DNA of 64,000 nucleotides from Terriglobus sp. RCC_193 (GCF_041355105.1 NZ_JBFUPK010000002.1:1184037-1248036); one strand, 5' to 3'. Shown: positions 27,256 to 35,165, counted from the first letter of the stretch. Notes: generated by a model not told the origin, from the sequence alone. Made by a program: numbers and translations.

Positions 27256-27345
27256 GCAAAATCGTCTTTCGATTGGACTTACGGCGCTGGTGGCTGCAAA
27301 ATCGTCTGTCCATTGGGGTTAGGGGCAAAATCGTCTTTCTAAAGG
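27256..27345. repeat. Three imperfect GCAAAATCGTC repeats
   Basis: The unit GCAAAATCGTCTTTC(x)ATTGG(G)GTTA appears three times, starting at 27256, 27296 and 27325, with small variations. No gene is visible. On the minus strand the repeats make a spurious arginine-rich reading frame. They lie between the padR operators and the retron island. Confidence 0.7.
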
Positions 27346-27356
27346 GGTTAGTTTTT

Positions 27357-27395
27357 ACAGGGAACAGGGAACAGGGAACAGGGAACAGGGAACAG
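27357..27395. repeat. Heptanucleotide tandem repeat (GGAACAG)5
   Basis: Five exact copies of the seven-base unit GGAACAG (27361-27395) follow a partial copy at 27357. Seven-base tandem repeats mutate by slippage and are a feature of some cyanobacterial and acidobacterial intergenic regions. The remaining DNA up to the reverse transcriptase gene at 27566 holds no gene that I can see. Confidence 0.85.
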
Positions 27396-27565
27396 CGGAG
27401 CGGCGAGGCCTGAAGACAGCCCCTGGCTTCTATTGTAGTGAGGCTGGAGGGGAAACATGCCAACTGTATTTGGATTGGAATGAGTGGATTAGGTGGTTTG
27501 GGGGCTTGACAGGAATTCGGCAGCGGGACATTTACCGGTATTGATCGTCAGCACACAGAGCTATG

Positions 27566-28684
27566 TCAGGGCCAATCAATCTCATTGAACCGGTGGAGAA
27601 GAGGACTAGCGTAGCTGCTGTCAACCATGTTCGCGAAATCAATTAGGCCTCTGATATGTCTTCGCATGCCGGAGATGCTATCGAATTGTCTTTTCCGTGC
27701 GTGTTTGGCTACATCGTCTTCTAGGTAATGAAAATGCTGCCTAAGAAGAGATTTGAATTCTCGAGGTAGTGCAGGAGTTACACCATCGACAAGCAAGCCC
27801 AATACAACCTTGCGGGAGCCAGGTGGCGTGATTGTAGTTTTCGTAGCCTTTAGGCGAAGCCCCTCGGATACGAGGCATTTTTGAACTTTCTTTTGTAAAG
27901 CTTTGGCTTGGGCGCGAGAATACTTCGTACTTTTAGTGGAAAATGTCAGGTCGTCCGCATATCTCGTATAGACAAGACCGTGCTCCTTGCCGATGAGCAT
28001 CAACACTTCATCCAGTTCTCGCATGACCAAATTAGAGAGCATGGGGCTAGTAGGTGCTCCCTGCGGTAGATACCCAATCCCCTTGTGCTCATAAAAATCG
28101 ATGTTGGATTGATGCCAATTTCTCCAAGCACCTAGTTCATAGCGAGGACTCATCTCCGGCGCGAAGGTGCAGATTCGGGAGAGCTCAAAGGAAACGAGAC
28201 GCCCATAATTCAAAGATCTGAACACGCGATAGACTTGGATTTCAGAGATGGAGGTGAAGAAGTCTCTGACGTCAAACTTTATTAACCACTGAGCTCCACA
28301 ATGCTTTGAAGCACATTTGACGATCGATGATCCCGGAGAAAAGGCAAAGCTGCGCCGATGGACTTGGATTAAGTTGAGAAGATGCTCCGTAATCCATCGC
28401 TGAGCTTTCAGGAGTTCAGGTTCAGGAACAAAAATTAATCGAGCGCCTCCCGCACGTTTTCTTATGTAGAAATGGCGATAAGCTTTCTGGTCATGTGAAA
28501 CGAAGCGTCTTAAGCTTGAGTAAGAAACATCTGCTCTAGTCGCAAAATGCTTCAGCGTCAAGAGAGCTGGAGGATGCGGGATAGGCTCAATTACTGCCTC
28601 GATCTGCTGCACTGCCGCTTCTAGAATCTCATCTGAGATTCCTTGAGACTTGCCTAGCTTGGTGTAAAGCTGAGAAGACCACAT
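27566..28684 (-). CDS. Retron-type reverse transcriptase
   Basis: A 372-residue reverse transcriptase that should copy part of the adjacent RNA into msDNA. Palm motifs are clear: HFYIRKRAGGARLIFVPEP, WLIKFDVRDFFTSI (first catalytic Asp), LPQGAPTSPMLSNL (retron form) and RYADDLTF with YADD at residues 242-245, then GLRLKATKT. There is no maturase or endonuclease domain, so it is not a group II intron protein. The region-Y VTG motif reads VLG (KVVLGLLVDG). The assumed ATG 28684 lacks a good Shine-Dalgarno and lies inside the a2 arm of the RNA; the frame is open upstream through the RNA. Base composition is clearly lower in GC than neighbouring genes. Confidence 0.92.
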   Translation of the reverse strand: MWSSQLYTKLGKSQGISDEILEAAVQQIEAVIEPIPHPPALLTLKHFATRADVSYSSLRRFVSHDQKAYRHFYIRKRAGGARLIFVPEPELLKAQRWITEHLLNLIQVHRRSFAFSPGSSIVKCASKHCGAQWLIKFDVRDFFTSISEIQVYRVFRSLNYGRLVSFELSRICTFAPEMSPRYELGAWRNWHQSNIDFYEHKGIGYLPQGAPTSPMLSNLVMRELDEVLMLIGKEHGLVYTRYADDLTFSTKSTKYSRAQAKALQKKVQKCLVSEGLRLKATKTTITPPGSRKVVLGLLVDGVTPALPREFKSLLRQHFHYLEDDVAKHARKRQFDSISGMRRHIRGLIDFANMVDSSYASPLLHRFNEIDWP

Positions 28685-28890
28685 AGGGCTACTTTGACGC
28701 TTCGAAGCGGAGAGTACGAGGACGAATCCGCCTAAGGCATGCGAGGGAATGAGGATTTGTCCTCGTCCTCTGCTATGCCTAGGCACTTCCATAGGGTTTC
28801 GGTAAATCCTAGCCCCCGCATGCAGAAATTGATCTGCATGCCTTTGTTCGGTCTTTCGACCGACCACTAGCGACTATGTGGTCTTTCTCA
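28671..28890 (-). ncRNA. Retron msr-msd non-coding RNA
   Basis: Between effector and reverse transcriptase the minus strand is framed by a long inverted repeat: a1 at 28890-28874 (TGAGAAAGACCACATAG) and a2 at 28686-28671 (CTATGTGGTCTTCTCA), complementary over 16 bases with one bulged A. Inside, reading 5' to 3', are a TCGGTC-gaaa-GACCGA hairpin (28863-28848), a 9-bp GCATGCAGA hairpin (28841-28818), and a longer arm pairing GAGGACGAGGAC (28770-28759) with GTCCTCGTACTC (28723-28712) in 11 of 12 positions plus an inner ATCC/GGAT pair. This is the layout of msr followed by msd. The branching G is probably in the TAGTCGCTAG just after a1. Exact ends are inferred. Confidence 0.78.
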
Positions 28891-30097
28891 ACATTTGAGG
28901 ATAATAACCGTCATTACCGAGAGGCGCAATTACTTTAACACGCTCGCTCCGTTGAGCGGCCCTCAGTTCAGCTGAACCAGAAGACGTGAGTCGAAGCCGT
29001 TGCGTCAATAAACCCCAATTCATGCAACTTTTTAGATGAGTGGCACACTCGCTCTCTGTTAAGCCAGTCGCAAAGCTGAGCGCTCCAGGAGTTCTGATCC
29101 CTTTCTCGGCAAAGGCAAGTATGAGAAGGGTTTCTTGGCTGAGAGATAAATTTGCCGGAAGAGTCCCAGCAAGTCGGGTCTGACCTGCATCAATCAACAG
29201 GTCGAGGGGATCTCGTCTCACAATCTCAAGTGGGAAGGCAGAAGTCTCTGGTGGGAGGACTGCTTTTGAAGGGAAAAGCGGAACCCATTGTTTATTTTTT
29301 GCAGGATCGCTCCATAGAATCGCAGGGACATTATTGGGACATCCGTGCTCGAAGATGAGCAGGGCGGAAGAGCGACGAAACCCCAAGATAAAACTTTTTG
29401 CGGCTACACGAGCGCCATATTTCTTGCAAATGCCGCTCACGAGGTCTTTTTTACTTTCAAACCATGGAACTGTTCGCAATGTGGGACAAATTCGTCCGTA
29501 AATAACTTCTGGGGCACACTTGTGCTTTGATACTCGATCAAGGCCAGCTTCCGTAACTGCATATGCAAGTATGATGAAGCGGATATCACTTCTAGACTTC
29601 CATGAACGCAAACTGCGGTTATCCCATAAAGCATCCAGATAGCTGCATACACGCTTACCCGAACCGATCAGGTCATCCACAACGATGATCGCGTCACACT
29701 GTGATGCCACCATCTCTGCTTTGTTGGGGTGATTTAGAAGCTGACTAGGATTTGTCTTGCATAAAGATCGAATCGTCGCTGCGACTCTCGCTTCGCTTCC
29801 AAGATCATGCCCAGGGTTAACACCATCCACTTCAGAGGGGCCCTCAGCAGCATTAAGCTTTTTCGCGAAATCACATATATCTTCGATCTCACGAGCGGAA
29901 AAAAACGCCACAGGTGCTCCAACCTTAGTCGCCGTATCAAGGATTCGACGGCTAAGGTCCCTTTGGAAAGAAGAATGAGATACGAGAGTTAACGCCCAGA
30001 CAAGTTGCGACGCCGCTTCGACATCTTCGTCATCGAATTGTCCAACCCACTGCTGCCCGCGCTCCGTTAGGAGCAACTTTTGATTTATCTCTCTCAT
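28874..30097 (-). CDS. Retron effector: phosphoribosyltransferase-like protein with C-terminal winged helix
   Basis: A 407-residue protein. The PRPP-binding-type loop is IIVVDDLIGSGKRV (residues 137-150), the hallmark of PRTase-fold proteins, within an alpha/beta core. The C-terminal part from about residue 322 (LSQETLLILAFAEKGIRTPG and CMNWGLLTQRLRLTSSG) has the pattern of a winged helix. PRTase plus winged-helix effectors are known with one group of retrons (type III in the Mestre scheme, from memory). Its stop codon lies inside the a1 arm of the RNA. ATG 30097 has GGAG seven bases upstream, 46 bases after the M14 gene. The GC content is low, like the reverse transcriptase. The toxic reaction is unknown. 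Confidence 0.85.
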   Translation of the reverse strand: MREINQKLLLTERGQQWVGQFDDEDVEAASQLVWALTLVSHSSFQRDLSRRILDTATKVGAPVAFFSAREIEDICDFAKKLNAAEGPSEVDGVNPGHDLGSEARVAATIRSLCKTNPSQLLNHPNKAEMVASQCDAIIVVDDLIGSGKRVCSYLDALWDNRSLRSWKSRSDIRFIILAYAVTEAGLDRVSKHKCAPEVIYGRICPTLRTVPWFESKKDLVSGICKKYGARVAAKSFILGFRRSSALLIFEHGCPNNVPAILWSDPAKNKQWVPLFPSKAVLPPETSAFPLEIVRRDPLDLLIDAGQTRLAGTLPANLSLSQETLLILAFAEKGIRTPGALSFATGLTESECATHLKSCMNWGLLTQRLRLTSSGSAELRAAQRSERVKVIAPLGNDGYYPQMLRKTT

Positions 30098-30143
30098 GAG
30101 AAGGCTCCGGCTTTCTTAAGAAAAACCTCCGTCGAAGAGCATT

Positions 30144-32255
30144 TCACCAAATCTTAGTCCAGACTTCTGCGATGGGGTATTTGTTTACTGCTGGGGGTTG
30201 GTAGTTGCTGCGTTCGATCCACCATTTTAGGCGGGCGTCGGGGTCTTTGGCGAAGGTTGGGTCGGTGTCTACTTTGGTCTGGAATTCTTTCCAGAGTTCG
30301 GGATGGTCGGCGGCTTCTTTTGTTGCGATCGGGACGCTTAGGTATTCGGCTGCGCCGATGCGGCCGCCGGGTCCGAAGACGGCGTCGAAGAAGCCCCAGC
30401 GGAGGAGTGCGTCCGGTGCCTGCGGGTGGAGCATGGCCATGATGATGCGTGCGCGGGGCTGGTTCATGGGGATGTAGTAGCTGCCTGCGGGCATGTGCAT
30501 CTTTTCCTTGACCGGCATGGGTGTGTAGTCGGTAAAGGTGCGGCCTTCGAAGAGGGCGGTCTGCTTCTTGACGTCGGTGAAACGCCAGGTGTCGAAGGTC
30601 TGGTCGGAGAGGTCCCTGGTGGTGCGCTCCATGGTGACGCCCTGGAGTGCGAGCAGTTCTGCGATGTTGCTCCATGCGGCGGGGATGAGGAAGCCGGTGG
30701 GGACGGGCGCAGAGGCGGTGGTGTCGACGCCGTCGTGCATGTTGACGGTGAAATCGTCCTTCTCTGCTGTGAAGTGTTGCACGGGTTTGCCAGTGATGGG
30801 GCTTACTTCCGTACCGCGCTTGAGGGAGTGGTAGGTGATGGGGTGCGACTCGGCGCTGGTTTTGCCGCCGAGGAACATCTTTTCGTTCTTGTTGCCGGCG
30901 AGGGCTGCGTCTGCGGCGTCGCTGTCACGCACGGCTTTGCGCAGTGCCTGTGGGTCTTCTGTGACGATGTCGATGGAGTGGACCATGATGTCGTAGTTGG
31001 ACCATGCGCGGGTTTTGGGGAGTTTGAGCGAGTGCGTTTCGACCAACAGGCATGGGCGATTGCGCGCGCCGGACCAGTAGTGGGAGTAGCGCGGGGAGAA
31101 GACTTCGACCATGAAGTCTCGCTGGCCGTTGGTGCTGGCTGGGGCCTGGCGTGCGGCGCGGTCGTCGCCACTGGGGGCGCTGGAAGGGGACCTGGGCGTT
31201 CCCTCAGCGGCTAAAGCCGCTTGTTCTGGTTGGGTTTGACGGCCCGGCTGAAGCCGGGCCCCTTCAGAGCTTCCGTTGTTTGTGTTGTTACCGCTGTTTG
31301 CGTTGTTGCGGCGGGCTGGCTGGCCTCCTGCTGCTGGTGGTGCTAGTGGGCTGCCGCCGCCACCGGCGAAGCCCATGCCGTCACCTCTTAAAGCGCCGTA
31401 GGGGCTGACGAGATGGCCGTCGGCTTCCATGCGTTTGTTGAGTTGCGGGATGAAGCGCGAGTTGACCCAGTCGCGTGAGCCGGGGCCGATGTCGTCGTGG
31501 TGGGTCATATCCCAGGTGACGTCGTACTGGTAGTCGGCGCCGTCGGTGACGTGGTTGTCGAACATGAAGTCAGGCAGCCAGGTGTTGTAGAGCTTGAGGA
31601 AGGCGCGGGTTTCGGGCGCGTCGGCCTTGATGTAGTCGCGGTTGAGGTTGAGCTGCTGCTCCTGCGGGCGGGTGCCGGTGATGTCGGGGCCATTCTGGTT
31701 GGCGCGGTTGTAGGGGCTGCGGTCTTCGTGGCCGTCGATCTCATAGACGGGGATGACGACGAAGATGGCCTTGTCGAGCCACGCAGCCTGCTTGGGGTGG
31801 TTGGTTACTGCCATGTCGCGCATGAGCATGAGCGCGGTGTCCTTGCCTTCGATTTCGCCGGAGTGAATGCCGCTCTGGATGAGGATGACGGCCTTATCGG
31901 TTTTGTGTGCGGCTTCGGGTGTGAAGGCCTTGTCCTTGCTGATGATGGCGGCGTACATGGTGCGGCCTTCAGGCGTGGTGCCGAAGGGGATGACCTTGAT
32001 GAACTTGCTGCGCTTCTCGTAGAGACGCATCATGGCGACGGTTTCGTCGTAGCGGCCGGTCTTCTCCCAGTTGGTTTTTTCGCCGGTGGTGAGCTCGTCC
32101 TGCGGGACGCCCTTTGTTGAGTCGGCGAGGGATTTTGCGGCGGATGCGGCGGGTGGCTCATACATGCTGTGCGGGCGGAGCTGCGTGGTCTGCGCGAGAG
32201 CGGCGATGGGCATGAGCAGAACGGCGGTGCGAGCGAGTGACGTGGCGCGAAACAT
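30144..32255 (-). CDS. M14 family zinc carboxypeptidase, exported
   Basis: A 703-residue exported metallopeptidase. A signal peptide (MFRATSLARTAVLLMPIAAL) starts at ATG 32255 with GGAAGGAA upstream. The M14 zinc motif HxxE is HSGEIEG in ILIQSGIHSGEIEG; conserved substrate-site sequence QNGPDITGTRPQEQQLNLNR follows and a later DNHVTDG may give the third ligand. The enzyme probably trims peptides outside the cytoplasm. In the middle, after a Gly/Asn-rich linker, about 27 residues (SEGARLQPGRQ to AAEGTPRSP) are the translation of a palindromic intergenic-type repeat at 31188-31270 that keeps the frame. The retron effector gene follows 46 bases downstream. Confidence 0.88.
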   Translation of the reverse strand: MFRATSLARTAVLLMPIAALAQTTQLRPHSMYEPPAASAAKSLADSTKGVPQDELTTGEKTNWEKTGRYDETVAMMRLYEKRSKFIKVIPFGTTPEGRTMYAAIISKDKAFTPEAAHKTDKAVILIQSGIHSGEIEGKDTALMLMRDMAVTNHPKQAAWLDKAIFVVIPVYEIDGHEDRSPYNRANQNGPDITGTRPQEQQLNLNRDYIKADAPETRAFLKLYNTWLPDFMFDNHVTDGADYQYDVTWDMTHHDDIGPGSRDWVNSRFIPQLNKRMEADGHLVSPYGALRGDGMGFAGGGGSPLAPPAAGGQPARRNNANSGNNTNNGSSEGARLQPGRQTQPEQAALAAEGTPRSPSSAPSGDDRAARQAPASTNGQRDFMVEVFSPRYSHYWSGARNRPCLLVETHSLKLPKTRAWSNYDIMVHSIDIVTEDPQALRKAVRDSDAADAALAGNKNEKMFLGGKTSAESHPITYHSLKRGTEVSPITGKPVQHFTAEKDDFTVNMHDGVDTTASAPVPTGFLIPAAWSNIAELLALQGVTMERTTRDLSDQTFDTWRFTDVKKQTALFEGRTFTDYTPMPVKEKMHMPAGSYYIPMNQPRARIIMAMLHPQAPDALLRWGFFDAVFGPGGRIGAAEYLSVPIATKEAADHPELWKEFQTKVDTDPTFAKDPDARLKWWIERSNYQPPAVNKYPIAEVWTKIW
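31188..31270. repeat. Palindromic repeat embedded in frame in the M14 gene
   Basis: Two hairpins lie inside the coding region: AGCGGC-taaa-GCCGCT (31206-31221) and GGCCCGGC-tgaa-GCCGGGCC (31241-31260), joined by TTGTTCTGGTTGGGTTTGA. They share the GGCT(G/A)AAGCC core with the intergenic element at 1178-1252. The insertion preserves the reading frame. Confidence 0.75.
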
Positions 32256-32351
32256 GCGGATTCCTTCCGTGGTGCGAGAGAACGTAAAGCGCAGGCCGTG
32301 GCTATGGCTATGGCTGCGGTGGTGCGCGCTTATCGGTGCGCGCTTATGGGT

Positions 32352-32392
32352 GCTGCTTTTCTGCGGTATGACGAAGATGCTACAAACAGTTC
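32352..32392 (+). promoter_or_regulatory. Promoter region shared with the second cytochrome operon, copy 1
   Basis: From GCTGCTTTTCT to TACAAACAGTTC this 41-base block matches 35242-35282 upstream of the paralogous operon at the same internal spacing, while surrounding DNA differs. It ends 28 bases before the GTG start of the cytochrome. It probably contains the promoter or a regulator site. Confidence 0.6.
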
Positions 32393-32420
32393 ACCCCAAA
32401 ATGGAAGCGCCAAAGTCGTT

Positions 32421-33269
32421 GTGATTCGAATTAAGTTAAGTTGTGCGTTGGCTGTGGCGCTGCTGTGCGTTGGTGCGCGGGCGCAGCAGGGTGCGGTGTC
32501 GCATACGGAGGCGACGCATGAGGCGGCTCCGTTTGGCGTGGTGGCGTATCCGGATCGGCCTGTGCAGCCGAAGGAAGTGCTGGATCGCGGCAAGGCGGCG
32601 TATAGCGTGAACTGCTCGTTCTGCCACGGGGCGGATGCGGCGGGTGGGTCGGTGGGGCCGAACCTGTTGCGCAGTGAGGTGGTGCTGCGCGATGTGCATG
32701 GCGAGCTGATTCTGCCGATTGTGCATGGTGCGCGTCTGGCGCAGGGGATGCCGAAGATTGATCTGCCGGATCTGACTGTGGCGGATATTGCGGCGTGGCT
32801 GCACAGTTTGAAGACGGGCGGGAATATGACGCCGACGGAGCAGATCAACATTGTGACGGGCGATGCTGTGGCGGGGAAGGTGGCGTTTACGCGGCGGTGT
32901 GCGGGTTGTCACTCGATTGATGGTGATCTGAAGGGATTTGCTGCGAAGTTTGCGCAGCCGTTGCAGATGCAGCAGACGTGGATTTCGCCCGGAGTGATCA
33001 AGGGGCCGGGGATGCCTGCGCTGCATGTGCCTTCGGTGACGGCCACGGTCGTTTCCAAGGGCAGGAAGATCACCGGGAAGCTCGGGGCTTATGACGACTT
33101 CTCTGTCGCCATTACGACGACCGATGGTGTTGTGCATACGGTGGCGCTGGATAACGGTGTGCCGCGTGTTGTGGTGCATGATCCTTTGAAGGCGCATCGG
33201 GAGATGTTGCCGACGTTGAAGGATGCGGAGATTCATGACATTACGGCGTACCTGGAGTCGTTGCGATGA
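32421..33269 (+). CDS. Diheme c-type cytochrome (operon 1)
   Basis: A 282-residue exported cytochrome with two heme-binding motifs, CSFCH and CAGCH. I chose GTG 32421 because it gives a clean signal peptide (VIRIKLSCALAVALLCVGAR then AQ); the upstream methionines do not. Between the hemes are VGPNLLRSEVVL and GMPKIDLPDLTVADIAAWL, and after the second heme is a beta-rich domain (TTTDGVVHTVALDNGVPRVV) ending DITAYLESLR. It is expected to accept electrons in the periplasm, presumably with the PQQ-like protein encoded next, whose ATG overlaps its stop by four bases. Confidence 0.9.
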   Translation: MIRIKLSCALAVALLCVGARAQQGAVSHTEATHEAAPFGVVAYPDRPVQPKEVLDRGKAAYSVNCSFCHGADAAGGSVGPNLLRSEVVLRDVHGELILPIVHGARLAQGMPKIDLPDLTVADIAAWLHSLKTGGNMTPTEQINIVTGDAVAGKVAFTRRCAGCHSIDGDLKGFAAKFAQPLQMQQTWISPGVIKGPGMPALHVPSVTATVVSKGRKITGKLGAYDDFSVAITTTDGVVHTVALDNGVPRVVVHDPLKAHREMLPTLKDAEIHDITAYLESLR

Positions 33270-34885
33270 TGCGTTTTTTCTATGCAGCGATGATGGCCGT
33301 GTGTGCGATGCCAGCGGTTGCGCAGTCGCTTGATCCTTCGTCGATGCTTCATCGCGATGTGAAGGCATGGCCTACTTACTCTGGCGATTACACGGGGCAG
33401 CGGTTTAGTCCGATTGCGCAGATCAATACTTCGAATGTTAAGGGGCTTGCGCTGGCGTGGTCGCAGAAGCTGCCTGCTGAGGTGACGCATACAGGTGGCG
33501 TTGGGACGACGGTTGCTCCGTTGGGGCGTGTTTCGGGATCGATTGCGGTGGTGGATGGCGTTTTGTTTGTGACCACGCCGGACAACGTGTGGTCGATGGA
33601 CGCTGCGACGGGTAAGGTGCTTTGGCACTATCAGTGGAAGACGCGCGGCGGTACGCACATTGGCAACCGTGGTGTGGGTGTGTGGCGGGATCGCGTGTTC
33701 TTTGAGACGCCGGATAATTATCTTGTTGCGCTAAGTGCGAAGACCGGCGAAGAGATATGGCACAAGGAAATTGCTTCGTTTGATCTGCAGTATTTCTCCA
33801 CGATGGCTCCGCATGTGGTGGGCGACCACTTATTAGTTGGCACTGGTAATGACCTGGATGAGCCGGGGATGTTGCAGAGCTTTGATCCGCGCGATGGTCA
33901 TGTGGAGTGGGCCTGGTACGCCACGCCGATGAAGAAGGGCGATGCCGGGCTGGAGACGTGGGCCAGCGTAGATGCGTCGTCACATGGTGGCGGCAATGTG
34001 TGGGTGAATGGATCGTATGATCCGGAGACACACCTGTACATCTTTGGTACGGGCAATCCGAGTGCCGCGTTTACATCGCAACTGCGTGGGCCTGGCGCGA
34101 ACCTATACACGTGTTCGACGGTTGCGGTGAATGTGGATACGGGCAAGCTGGCGTGGTATTACCAGACGTCGCCGCATGATACGCACGATTACGATTCTGC
34201 GCAGACACAGGTGCTGGTGGATGGAACGTGGCAGGGCAAGCCACGCAAGTTAGTGATGACCATGGCGCGCAATGGTTATTTCTTTGTGTTGGATCGTGTG
34301 ACGGGTGAGCATTTACTGACTTCGAAGATGTTTGCTTCTACGAACTGGGCTGAGTCGACGCTGGATGCGAAGGGTGCGCCGGTGCGGATTCCGGCAAAGG
34401 ACTTTGATTTTGCCGGAGCGTTGGTATCGCCTTCGACGCAGGGTGTTGTGAACTGGCAACCGCCTGCTTATAGCCCACAGACGGGTTTGTTCTATGTGAA
34501 TACTTCAGAGACGTGGGAGATGTTTTACCTGACGACGACTGATCCGCGCGGAGCGATGGGATTGGGCGGCGAGCAGTTGATGAATCTGCCGTCGAATGGC
34601 GGATGGTTGCTGGCGATTGATTACACGACGGGGAAGCCGCGGTGGAAGCATCGGTATCCCGGAGTGACGGGCGGGCTGGCGGCGGGTGTGATGACGACTG
34701 CCGGGCACCTGCTGTTTGCGCCGGATATTCATGGCAACCTCATTGCATACAACGCGGCGACGGGGCGGCAGTTGTGGCATCAGCATATCGGCGCATCGAA
34801 TGCGCCGGAGACGTTTGTGCTGAATGGTAAGCAGTATGTGCTGGAAGCTGGCTGCGATACGTTGTACGCGTTTCGTTTGCCGTAA
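33266..34885 (+). CDS. PQQ-dehydrogenase-like beta-propeller protein (operon 1)
   Basis: A 539-residue exported eight-bladed propeller related to quinoprotein alcohol dehydrogenases. The W-motif repeats are visible (GKVLWHYQW, GEEIWHKE, GKLAWYYQTSPHDTHDYDSAQ, GRQLWHQH), as are GTGNP and NLYTCSTVAVNVDTGK. The pair of adjacent cysteines that forms the ring disulfide in active quinoproteins is missing. That fits the acidobacterial group named in NCBI models, from memory, as acido-empty-quinoprotein, so real PQQ binding is doubtful. A signal peptide MMRFFYAAMMAVCAMPAVAQ opens the protein. It is coupled to the upstream cytochrome by a four-base overlap. Confidence 0.88.
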   Translation: MMRFFYAAMMAVCAMPAVAQSLDPSSMLHRDVKAWPTYSGDYTGQRFSPIAQINTSNVKGLALAWSQKLPAEVTHTGGVGTTVAPLGRVSGSIAVVDGVLFVTTPDNVWSMDAATGKVLWHYQWKTRGGTHIGNRGVGVWRDRVFFETPDNYLVALSAKTGEEIWHKEIASFDLQYFSTMAPHVVGDHLLVGTGNDLDEPGMLQSFDPRDGHVEWAWYATPMKKGDAGLETWASVDASSHGGGNVWVNGSYDPETHLYIFGTGNPSAAFTSQLRGPGANLYTCSTVAVNVDTGKLAWYYQTSPHDTHDYDSAQTQVLVDGTWQGKPRKLVMTMARNGYFFVLDRVTGEHLLTSKMFASTNWAESTLDAKGAPVRIPAKDFDFAGALVSPSTQGVVNWQPPAYSPQTGLFYVNTSETWEMFYLTTTDPRGAMGLGGEQLMNLPSNGGWLLAIDYTTGKPRWKHRYPGVTGGLAAGVMTTAGHLLFAPDIHGNLIAYNAATGRQLWHQHIGASNAPETFVLNGKQYVLEAGCDTLYAFRLP

Positions 34886-34928
34886 GTCAGCGAGGTCAGT
34901 GAGTCAGCGAGTTCAGTGAGGCGGCGGG

Positions 34929-34973
34929 ATCGCGCGTTGCGCGATGATCCCAGGTGAGCTTCGCGCACCTGGG
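34929..34973. repeat. Double-hairpin repeat element, copy 2
   Basis: Hairpin A is ATCGCGC-gtt-GCGCGAT (34929-34945); hairpin B is CCCAGGTG (34949-34956) with CACCTGGG (34966-34973) and the loop AGCTTCGCG, followed by GGCACCCGGTT. It lies 44 bases after the first propeller gene. The rest of the gap to 35073 contains further small palindromes (CTGGGCCTTCGGCCCAG near 35040). Confidence 0.65.
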
Positions 34974-35072
34974 GCACCCGGTTCTGTGGCGGGAAGATAG
35001 GGCGGGCCTTTGGCCCTTGCGTTTGAGGCTGTGCCCTACCTGGGCCTTCGGCCCAGGCTAATATGTGGTCGC

Positions 35073-35165
35073 GCCTTTGGCGCTCAGGCCTGAGTCGTGG
35101 CCTTTGGTGCTCAGGCCTGAGTCGTGTCTTTGGTGCTCGGACCTGAGTTGTGCTTTTGGTGTTTA
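35073..35165. repeat. 27-bp tandem repeat
   Basis: Units at 35073-35099 and 35100-35126 (GCCTTTGGCGCTCAGGCCTG followed by AGTCGTG) differ at a single base. A third, diverged, 26-base unit (35127-35152) and a partial fourth follow. There is no gene in the 428-base spacer between the two cytochrome operons. Confidence 0.75.

Noticed and set aside
27256-27395. Repeats that might be a CRISPR array
   Set aside because: The units are imperfect with irregular spacing, the heptamers are contiguous, and no cas gene is present.
27566-28684. RT as part of a diversity-generating retroelement
   Set aside because: I see no template/variable repeat pair with adenine-specific differences and no target gene; the inverted-repeat RNA and PRTase effector fit a retron.
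27566-28684. RT as a group II intron protein
   Set aside because: No maturase X or endonuclease domain and no intron domain V-like hairpin downstream.
30426-31214. 262-codon plus-strand open frame within the M14 gene
   Set aside because: Antisense shadow with low-complexity composition.
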